Assembly (NCBI GenBank): GCA_022841365.1
Contig: JALHRP010000004.1
Span: forward strand, 112,106 to 147,522
Source: Chitinophagaceae bacterium
GTDB lineage: Bacteria > Bacteroidota > Bacteroidia > Chitinophagales > Chitinophagaceae
Reading direction: 5' to 3'
DNA: 35,417 nt
A program made the translations under genes and the position numbers. The notes under the pieces are model-generated. The model worked only from the letters and a program-made list of their open reading frames with translations. It was not told where the DNA came from and did not search any database. Below are positions 16,217-24,451 of this stretch, one piece after another (positions within the stretch are counted from its first letter, which is position 1; every line of letters begins with the position of its first letter).

Positions 16217-16789
16217 TCAGTTTTCTATTCGAAGATCAAATCTTCCACTTGTTATTTCCCTAATCTTTCCAATAGGACTTTTCGCAGAAAAGTAAAAAGT
16301 TCCTGCAACTATTTTATTTACTGTATCAAGTTTATTAATTACAAGTTCGCCTGTAATCGAAAAATAACTTACACCCTGACCAACATAATCAGTACCCTCA
16401 TTTTTTTTATAATATTCTGCAACATCACACTGATTATTTGAAGAACAAGAATCACTTATAAGAGAGTATTTCCCAATACTAAATATGTTTGTTTTTTGGA
16501 TGAGTATGTTTCCGGAAACGTCTTTGTTCACAGCAATTCCTTGTATGAACAAAGATCCCGCCTTATAATAATTAGTTGAAGAATAATAGTAATTACAGCT
16601 TAGGGGCTTAATATTACCAAAGAGAGTCTCACCTGGTATAAAAGGCTTTCCGTCAACTAAGCACCCAAATGTATTTCTCCCATCTTGTGTTAAAGGCGGT
16701 AATTGTTCTTTAAATGATTCCTTTAAGCAATTTGACGAGCTCGTAATGATTAAAAAAAGAAGCAGGGTGGGAAGTAATTTAAGGTTCAT
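16217..16789 (-). CDS. Small lipoprotein, DUF6252-like paralogue
   Basis: The 190 aa product has a signal peptide with a plausible lipobox ending at Cys21 (TSSSNC). The mature region contains the shared block RNTFGCLVDGKPFIPGE and a C-terminal GTFYFSAKSPIGKIREITSGRFD that aligns with the ending of the neighbouring gene. The two proteins are similar only in these ends, so the duplication is old or the middle evolves fast. Probably anchored in the outer membrane. Function unknown. Confidence 0.7.
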   Translation of the reverse strand: MNLKLLPTLLLFLIITSSSNCLKESFKEQLPPLTQDGRNTFGCLVDGKPFIPGETLFGNIKPLSCNYYYSSTNYYKAGSLFIQGIAVNKDVSGNILIQKTNIFSIGKYSLISDSCSSNNQCDVAEYYKKNEGTDYVGQGVSYFSITGELVINKLDTVNKIVAGTFYFSAKSPIGKIREITSGRFDLRIEN

Positions 16790-16856
16790 ATCATTTTTCT
16801 TTTTTATAATGTGATTGATTTAGGTTCATGACTTATTAACCATGGCTGGGCTCTTG

Positions 16857-17477
16857 TTATCTTAATCGCCCTATTAGTAAGCTTACTTCAATACCATAAT
16901 AATTTTCAATCTTATTTAATATAGCCCATGCAGAAATTCCAAGTCCGGCATTCTTGTCCTGAAGAAATTTTAATCTGCTGTTGATATATAGGCCATAGGC
17001 CTTTTCTTTTTTAAAAGTGGCTTTGTAATTAGAGGGTCCTCCAAATAATCCATAGTCATCGTCTATGGGTTGAAAATCTGAATAAAAACGATGTCTTAAA
17101 TATGTTACTCCGCTTTCAACTCCAAGTTTCAATTTTTTCCATTTTGAATCAATCTCCTTTGAAGCGCTGACCGTATAAAAATAAAATTGATCCCTTGGGA
17201 TGGGATTATCACCAAATAGACTCCAAGATGGAGAATAATCATCAGGTAAAAATTTTGCTTTAAAGTTCGATTCCTTGGCATTGAAACTTATTCCCCAACC
17301 CTTTTTAATAAAAATGCCTGTTCCAAATCCAATAACGAAATGGTCATTTGCCATTCCACTATTAACTTCAACATAGTAAATAGCTTTTTTTTGTTTTCTC
17401 AGTGAAACAGAATCCTGTGCTAATCCATTTAGTGAAACAAGCAGAGTGAATAATATACTTAGCAGACAATGTTTCAT
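16857..17477 (-). CDS. Exported protein of unknown function, probable beta-barrel
   Basis: A cleavable signal peptide (MKHCLLSILFTLLVSLNGLAQ) is followed by alternating aromatic/polar stretches such as YYVEVNSGMANDHFVIGFGTGIF and a final GIEVSLLIGRLR. This pattern suggests a small outer-membrane barrel. The ATG overlaps the stop of the upstream lipoprotein gene by four bases (ATGA), which points to coupled translation and a shared job. I do not recognise the family. Confidence 0.65.
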   Translation of the reverse strand: MKHCLLSILFTLLVSLNGLAQDSVSLRKQKKAIYYVEVNSGMANDHFVIGFGTGIFIKKGWGISFNAKESNFKAKFLPDDYSPSWSLFGDNPIPRDQFYFYTVSASKEIDSKWKKLKLGVESGVTYLRHRFYSDFQPIDDDYGLFGGPSNYKATFKKEKAYGLYINSRLKFLQDKNAGLGISAWAILNKIENYYGIEVSLLIGRLR

Positions 17478-18316
17478 TTCTTCTTTTTTTGAAACAAAAG
17501 TGTAGGGTCAATTACTACTCCCAGGTTATTATAGCTGAACCGGTGATTTACTAATTGTGTTGAAACCTGATCGGTAAAGAAATTCTGGTATTGCAGCATA
17601 AACCATGGCATCTCTTTAAAGCGAAAGTTGGCCGTAAGGAAGGGTTCAATAAATTCAACCCGGTTGCTTTTGATATCATGCAAAAAGTAATCTTTAGTTT
17701 GCTGTTCGGTATAACTTGTTTTGATGTTGGTGTAACCGGCATTCACATACCTGAAACCAAGACTCAGAAAAAAATTATTTCCGGGATGCAGTGTAAGCGA
17801 AGGTTGAATAAAAAATTTATTAGTTCGTGTTGTATAAAATCCATTTGAGGTGTTGTTACCATTTTCAACATAACGGTCTGTAATGTTCAGTTTGCCAAAA
17901 CCCCCACCAACAAAGCACTCAACCAGTAATGTTTTTTTTTGATTGAGCGGAAAAAATAGACCTGCACCGGTTTCCAGTTGATTTCTTTTGTAATTAACAA
18001 TTTCTGAGTAGGAGGCAGCATTATCGGTATATTGAAATACATCCCGTTCTAATAACGTGCCTGTGTAAGATGCCATCACTGCAAAGTGATTGCTAAGTGC
18101 ATAGGCCGATTGTATATTAAGATTTGCATCTGTGCTGGTATTTACATTTGCTCCTAATCCCGGAAAATAGCCGATAGATGCAGTGGCGCCTAACTTCGAG
18201 TCGCCCTTTTCTTTTAATCCCGGCGTATTGGGTGCAACAGGCGAATAAGCATAACGTATTTCGGTACAGGAGTAGAAGAAAAAAATTATTGGGATCAGAT
18301 AGTTACTGTATTTCAT
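17474..18316 (-). CDS. Exported lipoprotein with probable beta-barrel, unknown function
   Basis: The 280 aa product has a lipoprotein signal with Cys17 (IIFFFYSCTE). The mature start RYAYSPVAPNTPGLKEKGDSK is followed by strand-like segments: GATASIGYF, NIQSAYALSNHFAVMASYTG, LETGAGLFFPL, FFIQPSLTLHPGNNFFLSLGFRY. The ending PFLTANFRFKEMPWFMLQYQ also looks membrane-strand-like. It overlaps the next gene by four bases. I do not recognise a named family; outer-membrane location is inference. Confidence 0.65.
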   Translation of the reverse strand: MKYSNYLIPIIFFFYSCTEIRYAYSPVAPNTPGLKEKGDSKLGATASIGYFPGLGANVNTSTDANLNIQSAYALSNHFAVMASYTGTLLERDVFQYTDNAASYSEIVNYKRNQLETGAGLFFPLNQKKTLLVECFVGGGFGKLNITDRYVENGNNTSNGFYTTRTNKFFIQPSLTLHPGNNFFLSLGFRYVNAGYTNIKTSYTEQQTKDYFLHDIKSNRVEFIEPFLTANFRFKEMPWFMLQYQNFFTDQVSTQLVNHRFSYNNLGVVIDPTLLFQKKKK

Positions 18317-18402
18317 ATCGAGTATTTATTGAAGAAATCGTTCTTGAATTTGTTACTTACATTTTGATTTTTTGCATTTTATTTTTGTAATCAAAGAATG
18401 AT

Positions 18403-19053
18403 TTATTTGAATTTTCCAAAGCATAGTTTTGTGAAAAAACCAAAGTGACTGTTTTTTCCATTTAGAATTAATGCAGCAGATGCACCAATTCCAAAATATT
18501 TTGAGGGATAGGATGCAAACTCTAATTCCTGAAAAAAAGATGGGGTAAAGATTTTTTCAATTTCATAGTTATCATTAAAGTTCAAGGGCCCAAACCAATC
18601 ATTCATGCCTGAGTTTGCTGTATTATTTCGAGGTGGATTGTAGGGAATATACTTTCCTCTGATAGATCCTTTTGTAAATCCAGGACCAGCCAAAAAATTG
18701 AGTGTTGTATTACCCTGTTTGTAAATTCGTTTTCCATATAAAAAGCCCATATCAATAAATAGTTCATCAGGAGAGGGACCAAAGGGGGCAAACCCGCTTA
18801 GAACTGATTCGTCATGTTTTAGATAGACTATTTTGAAAATGTTTTTATTATAAAAAACAGCAGTTGACAGCTGGTAACTAATTCCATTACTTCCTTTTCC
18901 ATTTATACCTGGCTGTGGAGAAGCAAACGTATTGTACAAACCAAGACCTGCGTCTACAGAAAAGCGAACTGCACGATCAGTTTTTTTTTGTGCGTAGGAA
19001 CTGTAATGTAAAAATGAACACAAAAAGAGCAAGCAAATTGTTTTCATCTTCAA
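18403..19053 (-). CDS. Exported protein of unknown function
   Basis: The 216 aa product has a signal peptide ending SSYAQ. The mature part has barrel-like features: RFSVDAGLGLYNTF, ELFIDMGFLYGKRIY, TLNFLAGPGFTKGSIRG and a last strand HFGFFTKLCFGKFK. The start may be the ATG at 19053 or two codons later at 19047. It is divergent from the HTH gene at 19199, with operator-like repeats between, and is the most likely target of that regulator. A possible -7 element (TAACTTTA, minus strand, 19074-19067) lies 13 bases upstream of the start. Confidence 0.65.
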   Translation of the reverse strand: MKMKTICLLFLCSFLHYSSYAQKKTDRAVRFSVDAGLGLYNTFASPQPGINGKGSNGISYQLSTAVFYNKNIFKIVYLKHDESVLSGFAPFGPSPDELFIDMGFLYGKRIYKQGNTTLNFLAGPGFTKGSIRGKYIPYNPPRNNTANSGMNDWFGPLNFNDNYEIEKIFTPSFFQELEFASYPSKYFGIGASAALILNGKNSHFGFFTKLCFGKFK

Positions 19054-19108
19054 TAGTTTATAAATCTAAAGTTAAACACAGTGTTTCTCAAATTTTGATC
19101 AACTATTT

Positions 19109-19190
19109 GCCTTTTATGCGAAATGAGTATTGATAATTCGCCTTTAATGCGACTTTTTTGTAGTTTAGATATCATTGTCGCACTAAACGA
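19109..19190. promoter_or_regulatory. Three related operator-like sites in a divergent promoter region
   Basis: GCCTTTTATGCGA (19109-19121) and GCCTTTAATGCGA (19140-19152) are direct repeats differing at one base and spaced 31 bp apart, about three helical turns. A third copy on the other strand, GTCGCACTAAA (19177-19187), matches TTTAATGCGAC in 10 of 11 positions. They precede the HTH gene and face the exported-protein gene. A TATCATTG at 19170-19177 may be the -7 element of the HTH gene, overlapped by the third site. Confidence 0.6.
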
Positions 19191-19198
19191 AACTGATT

Positions 19199-20155
19199 AT
19201 GGAACAACTCCAGGCAAATTTTTTCAATCTGCTGTCTAAAAAAATACCGGCAAACAGGAAATTGTCTGATGAGTTGGTGACTATTTTAGGCATCAGTAAA
19301 GGGGAAGCGTATAAAAAAATCAACACAAAAAGCCTGTTAACCATTCCCCAGATTAAACTGTTGTGCGATGCGTTTAAAGTAAGTTTTACGATTGAAGGAA
19401 AGGAAAACAGATCAAGTGCAAATATTAATTTCACTCCTTTTCATACTGGTAAAATTGCTGTGAAAGATTATATCAACAGCCTGGAACGTTTTCTGGGAGA
19501 CATTGCCCTTCACAATGGAAAACTAAGTTGTGCTACTGATGATATTCCCATTTTTCATTTGTTTCAATATCCCGAACTCACAGCATTTAAACTTCATTTC
19601 TGGCAAATGCGGATTATTGATCATGCACCATTTAAATTAAATGTAAATGATTGGGGGCCATCCATTCTTGAACCTGCGGCAAGATTGCATCAACTTTATC
19701 AAACTATTCCCAGCATTGAGGTGTGGACTAAAACTAGTTTGCTTAATACACTTGATCAGATACGTTATGCTGCTGAAGCAAAAATTATTACGGATAAAGC
19801 CTTAGGTAAACTGATCTGCGGCCAACTGCGTTCAGCCCTCTCCGATATTGAAGTGTATGCCATCAACCGCAATAAGTCAAATGAAAAAGAAGTATCGTTC
19901 GATTGGTATTTTTATGATGTTATTGGTACCATCACTTATCTTGCCGAAATGGATGGGCAGCTGGGTACTTATATCCGGTTCAATACATTTAATACCATAC
20001 AGGAAGACAATGGTCCGTTATGTACAGAAGTAAAACACTGGTTACATAATTTAATACAGGATGCCACCGGTTTCAGCGGACAGGGGAGTGTTCAGCGAAA
20101 TAAATATTTAGCCAATGCCTATGAGGAGTGCGATGAGATGGGTGATTTATTTTGA
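19199..20155 (+). CDS. HTH (XRE-like) transcriptional regulator with uncharacterised C-terminus
   Basis: In this 318 aa protein residues about 22-62 (KLSDELVTILGISKGEAYKKIN followed by LLTIPQIKLLCDAFKVSF) have the layout of an XRE/BetR-type helix-turn-helix. The remaining 250 residues have no domain I recognise; they are mostly helical with conserved-looking aromatics and may be a sensor or oligomerisation part. The divergent position, next to three related sites, supports a DNA-binding regulator that controls itself and the exported-protein gene at 18403. The ligand is unknown. Confidence 0.65.
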   Translation: MEQLQANFFNLLSKKIPANRKLSDELVTILGISKGEAYKKINTKSLLTIPQIKLLCDAFKVSFTIEGKENRSSANINFTPFHTGKIAVKDYINSLERFLGDIALHNGKLSCATDDIPIFHLFQYPELTAFKLHFWQMRIIDHAPFKLNVNDWGPSILEPAARLHQLYQTIPSIEVWTKTSLLNTLDQIRYAAEAKIITDKALGKLICGQLRSALSDIEVYAINRNKSNEKEVSFDWYFYDVIGTITYLAEMDGQLGTYIRFNTFNTIQEDNGPLCTEVKHWLHNLIQDATGFSGQGSVQRNKYLANAYEECDEMGDLF

Positions 20156-20160
20156 GCAAT

Positions 20161-20190
20161 AAAAAATCCTTTCATTTGCATGAAAGGATT
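20161..20190 (-). terminator. Terminator, chiefly for the RRM gene
   Basis: AATCCTTTCAT (20165-20175) pairs perfectly with ATGAAAGGATT (20180-20190). The A-run at 20161-20166 gives a U-tract on the minus strand; the plus-strand side has only a weak T stretch. Confidence 0.8.
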
Positions 20191-20216
20191 TCAATTGTAT
20201 GACGATTGGAATCTGA

Positions 20217-20630
20217 TTAATAATCTCTGTTATAACCACCGCCGCCGCCACCTTTGTAGCCGCCACCGCCGCCACCTTTGTAGCCGCCGCCACCACCTTT
20301 GTAGCCGCCGCCACCGCCGCTTCCACCACGGAAGCCACCGCCTCCGCCTCCGCCGCCAAAGCTACGTTTCTTAAATCCACCGTCATCTTTCTTTGGCTGT
20401 GCTTCGTTCACAACAATCTTGCGTCCCTGAACTTCAGTGTCGTTCAGTTGGCTGATTGCTGCCTGGGCTTCTTCTGCATTGTCCATTTCTACAAATGCAA
20501 AGCCTTTGCTACGGCCGGAAAATTTGTCGGTTAAAATTTTGGCAGAGCTTACAGCGCCAAATTGCTCAAACAGTGCGGCCAGGTCTTCGTTCGTCATAGA
20601 CCAGGACAGATTTCCTACGTAAATGTTCAC
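20217..20630 (-). CDS. RRM-domain RNA-binding protein with glycine-rich tail
   Basis: The 137 aa product has one RNA recognition motif, with RNP2 IYVGNL (3-8) and RNP1 KGFAFVEM (42-49). From about residue 84 it changes to a low-complexity tail of Gly runs broken by YKG and ending GYNRDY. This is the architecture of bacterial glycine-rich RNA-binding proteins, often cold-induced. The tail is coded by near-identical short DNA repeats, so its length could vary between strains. A leader of about 115 nt from the promoter at 20753-20780 is long for this window and may carry regulation. Confidence 0.92.
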   Translation of the reverse strand: MNIYVGNLSWSMTNEDLAALFEQFGAVSSAKILTDKFSGRSKGFAFVEMDNAEEAQAAISQLNDTEVQGRKIVVNEAQPKKDDGGFKKRSFGGGGGGGGFRGGSGGGGGYKGGGGGYKGGGGGGYKGGGGGGYNRDY

Positions 20631-20752
20631 AAGAAAAAAATTAAAAACTAAAAATAATGAACCAGATTAAGCGCCTTGAAACCGTAGGAAACTTATCAAC
20701 TAGAGAAGGCCTGATGGTTCTAAAAGCAGTAACTGAATTCACATTAACGTAG

Positions 20753-20780
20753 TAAAGATAGGGATTTTGTTGATAGACAA
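20753..20780 (-). promoter_or_regulatory. Promoter for the RRM gene
   Basis: On the minus strand TTG (20780-20778), a 17 bp spacer and TATCTTTA (20760-20753) fit the Bacteroidota form TTG-N17-TAnnTTTG with one mismatch. Transcription would start near 20746, leaving a leader of about 115 nt. Confidence 0.55.
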
Positions 20781-20820
20781 GGATTCCAGCCAATTTTTTG
20801 AAAGTTTTTTTTAAAGGGGC

Positions 20821-22650
20821 TTATTTTACCTCCTGCATGTCAACCAAACGCTTGTAAAAGCCATTTTTGTTCACCAGCTCATCATGTGTACCCCGTTCTA
20901 CGATATTCCCCTTCTGAAGAACGAGTATCTCATTGGCATGGCGCACGGTAGAAAGCCGGTGGGCAATCACCAGGCTGGTGCGTTCCTGCATTAGGTGGTT
21001 GATGGCATCCTGTACCAAACGCTCACTTTCAGTATCCAGCGAGGAGGTTGCCTCGTCCAGAATGAGAATAGGCGGGTTTTTCAGTACAGCCCTTGCAATG
21101 GTTACCCGTTGGCGTTCTCCGCCACTGAGTTTGCTTCCTCTGTCGCCAATGTTTTCCTGATAACCATTTTCTTTCTGAACAATAAAATGATGGGCATTGG
21201 CAATGGTAGCTGCAGATTCTATCTCTGCCGGCGAAGCTTCCGGTTTGCTGAGGGCAATATTGCTGGCAATGGTATCATTAAATAAAATAGGTTCCTGTGT
21301 TACAATGCCCATAAACTGCCGCAGACTGTTGAGCGAATACTCTTTGATGTTAATGCCATCAACTAAAATTTCACCTGAGGTTACATCATGAAACCTCGGA
21401 ACCAGATCGGCCAGTGTTGATTTGCCCGAACCGCTGGAACCAACCAATGCAATGGTTTTTCCTTTTTCTAAAACAAGGTTGATGTTGTTTAATACCACCG
21501 TATCGTTATAAGCAAAGGATACATTTTTAAACTCAATGCTTTTTTCAAACGAAGAGAGCATAACAGGGTTTGCTTTTTCTTCAACTACAACAGGTGCGTT
21601 TAAGATTTCTTCAATCCGTTCAATAGCTGCACTGCCTCTTCTTGTATTGTAGTAGGCAGAAGAAAGTGATTTAGATGGATTGATGATTTGAGTAAAGAAT
21701 AAAATATAAGTGATGAATCCATCGGGTGTAAGACCTCCAATGTTTTCACTACCGCCTAAAACCATTCTGCCGCCAAACCATAACACACCGCTTAACACCA
21801 TCACACCTAAAAATTCTGATAGTGGTGATGCCATGTCTTTTCGGAAGTTGATGCGGTTGCGGATATGATTGAGCTCTACGTTCATTTGATGAAAACGTTG
21901 GCCCAGCAGCTTTTCAGCAGTAAAGGCTTTAATTACACGGATGCCGCTGAGTGTTTCATCCAGAATTGAAATCACTAACCCGTTTTTTTCCTGTGCATCG
22001 GTTGATTGTTTTTTCAACGAACGGCTTACTCTGCCAATTATGAATGCAGCAACAGGTAAAAACACAAACAGAAATAATGATAATTGCGGACTGATGATGA
22101 TCATCATCACCAGATAAACTAAAATGGTTAATGGTTCTTTAATCAATGCTTCCAATGCCATCATAACACTCCACTCTACTTCATTGGCATCATTACTCAT
22201 ACGGGAAATCAAATCGCCTTTGCGTTGCTCTGTAAAAAAACCAATGGGCAGCTTTAATACTTTTTCATACAGATCGCCACGTAACTTAGTCATAACACCA
22301 TTACGCATAGGCGCCAGTACACGATAGGAGAGATAAAGAAAAACATTTTTAAAGAATACGGATGTAATGATGATTCCGCAGATAAATGCCAGCGCAGACT
22401 CAGGTCCCTTTTCTGTGATGAGTGTGCTGATGACATAACGCATGTATGCCAGCAACCCCTTGGCAGAAAAGGAAAATTCCGGTTCAACCAGTGTTAACTT
22501 TTCAATACCGAATAATAATTGCAGAAAAGGAGCCAGCATGGCCAGCGATACCATTGAAAACACAATGGATAAAACGATAAACAGGAAATACGAACCGATG
22601 TTTCCTCTGTAGCCTGCTAAATATTTGAAGATCCTTTTAAACTGTTTCAT
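20821..22650 (-). CDS. ABC exporter, MsbA-type (fused membrane and ATPase domains)
   Basis: The 609 aa half-transporter has six membrane helices in residues about 15-330, then an ATPase: Walker A VGSSGSGKST (about 403-412), signature LSGGERQRV (about 507), Walker B ILILDEATSSLD (about 530) and the H-loop in VIAHRLSTV. The family moves lipids or drugs across the inner membrane as a homodimer; lipid A-core flipping by MsbA is the usual role in Bacteroidota for a single-copy gene of this kind, but substrate cannot be read from sequence. It diverges from rbfA. Confidence 0.9.
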   Translation of the reverse strand: MKQFKRIFKYLAGYRGNIGSYFLFIVLSIVFSMVSLAMLAPFLQLLFGIEKLTLVEPEFSFSAKGLLAYMRYVISTLITEKGPESALAFICGIIITSVFFKNVFLYLSYRVLAPMRNGVMTKLRGDLYEKVLKLPIGFFTEQRKGDLISRMSNDANEVEWSVMMALEALIKEPLTILVYLVMMIIISPQLSLFLFVFLPVAAFIIGRVSRSLKKQSTDAQEKNGLVISILDETLSGIRVIKAFTAEKLLGQRFHQMNVELNHIRNRINFRKDMASPLSEFLGVMVLSGVLWFGGRMVLGGSENIGGLTPDGFITYILFFTQIINPSKSLSSAYYNTRRGSAAIERIEEILNAPVVVEEKANPVMLSSFEKSIEFKNVSFAYNDTVVLNNINLVLEKGKTIALVGSSGSGKSTLADLVPRFHDVTSGEILVDGINIKEYSLNSLRQFMGIVTQEPILFNDTIASNIALSKPEASPAEIESAATIANAHHFIVQKENGYQENIGDRGSKLSGGERQRVTIARAVLKNPPILILDEATSSLDTESERLVQDAINHLMQERTSLVIAHRLSTVRHANEILVLQKGNIVERGTHDELVNKNGFYKRLVDMQEVK

Positions 22651-22651
22651 G

Positions 22652-22680
22652 TTGTAAACGCCGCAAAGTAACTACTTTTA
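22652..22680 (+). promoter_or_regulatory. Promoter for rbfA in a symmetric divergent region
   Basis: TTG (22652-22654), an 18 bp spacer and TACTTTTA (22673-22680) fit the Bacteroidota promoter form with one mismatch. AAAGTA-AC-TACTTT (22665-22678) is symmetric, so the minus strand also shows TACTTTG close to the ABC exporter start. Confidence 0.5.
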
Positions 22681-22701
22681 CAGCGTTTAATTGTTGCAGA
22701 T

Positions 22702-23060
22702 ATGTTAGAAGGAAAACGTCAGAAACAGGTAGCCGGGGTTATTCACGAAGAAATCACTGCTATTTTCAGAAAAATGGGGTTGAGTATGGTGGATGGTGGA
22801 TTGGTGTCCATTTCATCGGTAAAAATTACTCCCGATTTGCTGGAAGCACGCATTTATCTCAGTGTGTTTCAGGCAAAAGATAACACGGAGGTATTGAAGA
22901 AAATAGAAGAACGCAGCTCCGAAATTAAACGGGAGCTGGCCTCCAAACTCAAACAGCAGTTGCGGAGGATTCCCGAGTTTAAATACTTCCTTGATGATAC
23001 ACTTGATCAGGTATTTAAAATGGAAGAGCTGTTTAAAAAAATTGAGGGAGAGAAAAAAGA

Positions 23061-23067
<7 letters not shown>
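22702..23067 (+). CDS. rbfA: Ribosome-binding factor A
   Basis: RbfA assists 16S rRNA 5'-end maturation and 30S assembly. The 121 aa protein shows the family start (KRQKQVAGVIHEEITAIF), the KH-like core SISSVKITPDLLEARIYLSVF and the closing segment LRRIPEFKYFLDDTLDQVFKMEELF. It is full length. The last Asp-Glu and the TGA stop are formed by the first bases of a family A repeat. The neighbouring permease gene follows in the same direction. Confidence 0.94.
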
Positions 23068-23153
<86 letters not shown>

Positions 23154-23157
23154 TGCA

Positions 23158-24378
23158 TTGAATTTTCTTTTTGCCTGGCGATATTTCAAATCAAAAAAAT
23201 CTACCAATGCCATTAACATCATAGCATGGGTAACGGTTACGGCTATGGCTGTTGGTACTGCCGCACTGGTAGTGGTACTCAGCATCTTTAACGGCTTTGA
23301 GGGTTTGGTGAAAACATTGTACTCCTCTTTTTATCCTGATATACGGATTACATCTTCTCAACAAAAAGTAATGACGCTGGATGCAGGCATGCTGCAGAAA
23401 ATCCGCATCCTCAAAAATGTAGATGCGGTGAGTATGATTGTAGAAGAAAATGTGCATTTACAAAATGGAGAGTATAGAACCAATGCAGTTATAAAAGGAG
23501 TGGATGATTTTTACAGTAAGGTGAGCGGTTTACCCGAACGGATGAGCAGCGGTAAATTTGAAACAGGTAACCGTGAAATTCCTGCGCTGGTATTGGGTGT
23601 TGGTATTGAAAATGCATTGAATGTAATGAGCGACCGATCCATTACGCCTGTAACAGCTTATCTGCCAAAGAGAGGAGTGGAAGCTGTAGAAAATCCGCTG
23701 GAGTCAATCAGCACAGTGAACCTGCAGCCAACCGGTTCATTCACCATTCAACAGGACTTTGATAATAAATACGTCATCACCAATCTGTTTATTTTAAAAG
23801 AGATGCTGGGGTTGCGAGAGCATGAATACAGTTCTGCAGAAATTAAATTAAAAGATCCTTCAAAAGAAAAAGAAGTGATCGCTTCGCTGCAACAGTTGCT
23901 GGGTAAAAATTATCTGGTTGAAAACCGTTATCAGCAAAACCGTTCTTTGTTTGGCATTATGCAAATGGAGAAATGGGCCATCTACGGTATTCTTTCACTT
24001 ATCCTTGTTATTGCATCCTTTAACATGATTGGTGCTTTAACCATGCTGGTGCTGGAGAAAGAACAGGACATACAAATTCTGCAGGCAATGGGTGCAAGAA
24101 AATCGTTTGTGCAAAATGTATTTTTAACCGAAGGCGTATTACTGGCATTTACAGGAAGTCTGCTGGGGATTATTCTGGCATTGATTTTCTGTTACCTCCA
24201 GGTAACGTTTAAACTGATTCCTTTGCAGGGATCTTTTGTAATAGACTATTATCCGGTAAAAATATTTATCAGTGATCTGCTGCTGGTAATTGCAACCGTA
24301 TTTGTGATTGCATTATTCGCTTCATGGGTGCCTTCTGTAAAAGCTGCAAGGCAAAAACTGTCGTTGCGTGCTCAATGA
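23158..24378 (+). CDS. LolC/LolE-type ABC transporter permease (FtsX family)
   Basis: The FtsX-type permease has an N-terminal membrane helix (AINIIAWVTVTAMAVGTAALV), a large periplasmic domain, and three C-terminal helices including AIYGILSLILVIASFNMIGALT and the coupling-type motif QILQAMGARKS. LolCE extracts lipoproteins for the outer membrane. The start is unsure: TTG at 23158 gives MNFLFAWRYFKSKKS, the normal N-terminus (406 aa), whereas a GTG at 23089 would add 23 residues (HKCPRSLFIIHYSSF and on) translated from the heptamer repeat. I prefer the TTG. No ABC ATPase gene is adjacent. Confidence 0.85.
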   Translation: MNFLFAWRYFKSKKSTNAINIIAWVTVTAMAVGTAALVVVLSIFNGFEGLVKTLYSSFYPDIRITSSQQKVMTLDAGMLQKIRILKNVDAVSMIVEENVHLQNGEYRTNAVIKGVDDFYSKVSGLPERMSSGKFETGNREIPALVLGVGIENALNVMSDRSITPVTAYLPKRGVEAVENPLESISTVNLQPTGSFTIQQDFDNKYVITNLFILKEMLGLREHEYSSAEIKLKDPSKEKEVIASLQQLLGKNYLVENRYQQNRSLFGIMQMEKWAIYGILSLILVIASFNMIGALTMLVLEKEQDIQILQAMGARKSFVQNVFLTEGVLLAFTGSLLGIILALIFCYLQVTFKLIPLQGSFVIDYYPVKIFISDLLLVIATVFVIALFASWVPSVKAARQKLSLRAQ

Positions 24379-24405
24379 CGAATGCAGTTGCCAAGGCATA
24401 AAAAA

Positions 24406-24436
24406 AGCAGAGAACGTTCATCCTCTGCTTCTATCT
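24406..24436. terminator. Terminator between convergent permease and transketolase genes
   Basis: AGCAGAG (24406-24412) pairs with CTCTGCT (24423-24429) around a 10-nt loop. The A-run before it gives the U-tract for the minus-strand gene; the T-rich right side is weaker. Confidence 0.65.
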
Positions 24437-24451
24437 TAAAAAATAAATCAA

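Noticed and set aside
20180-20374. Plus-strand His/Arg-rich open frame opposite the RRM gene
   Set aside because: It is the complement of the glycine-codon repeats of the RRM tail.
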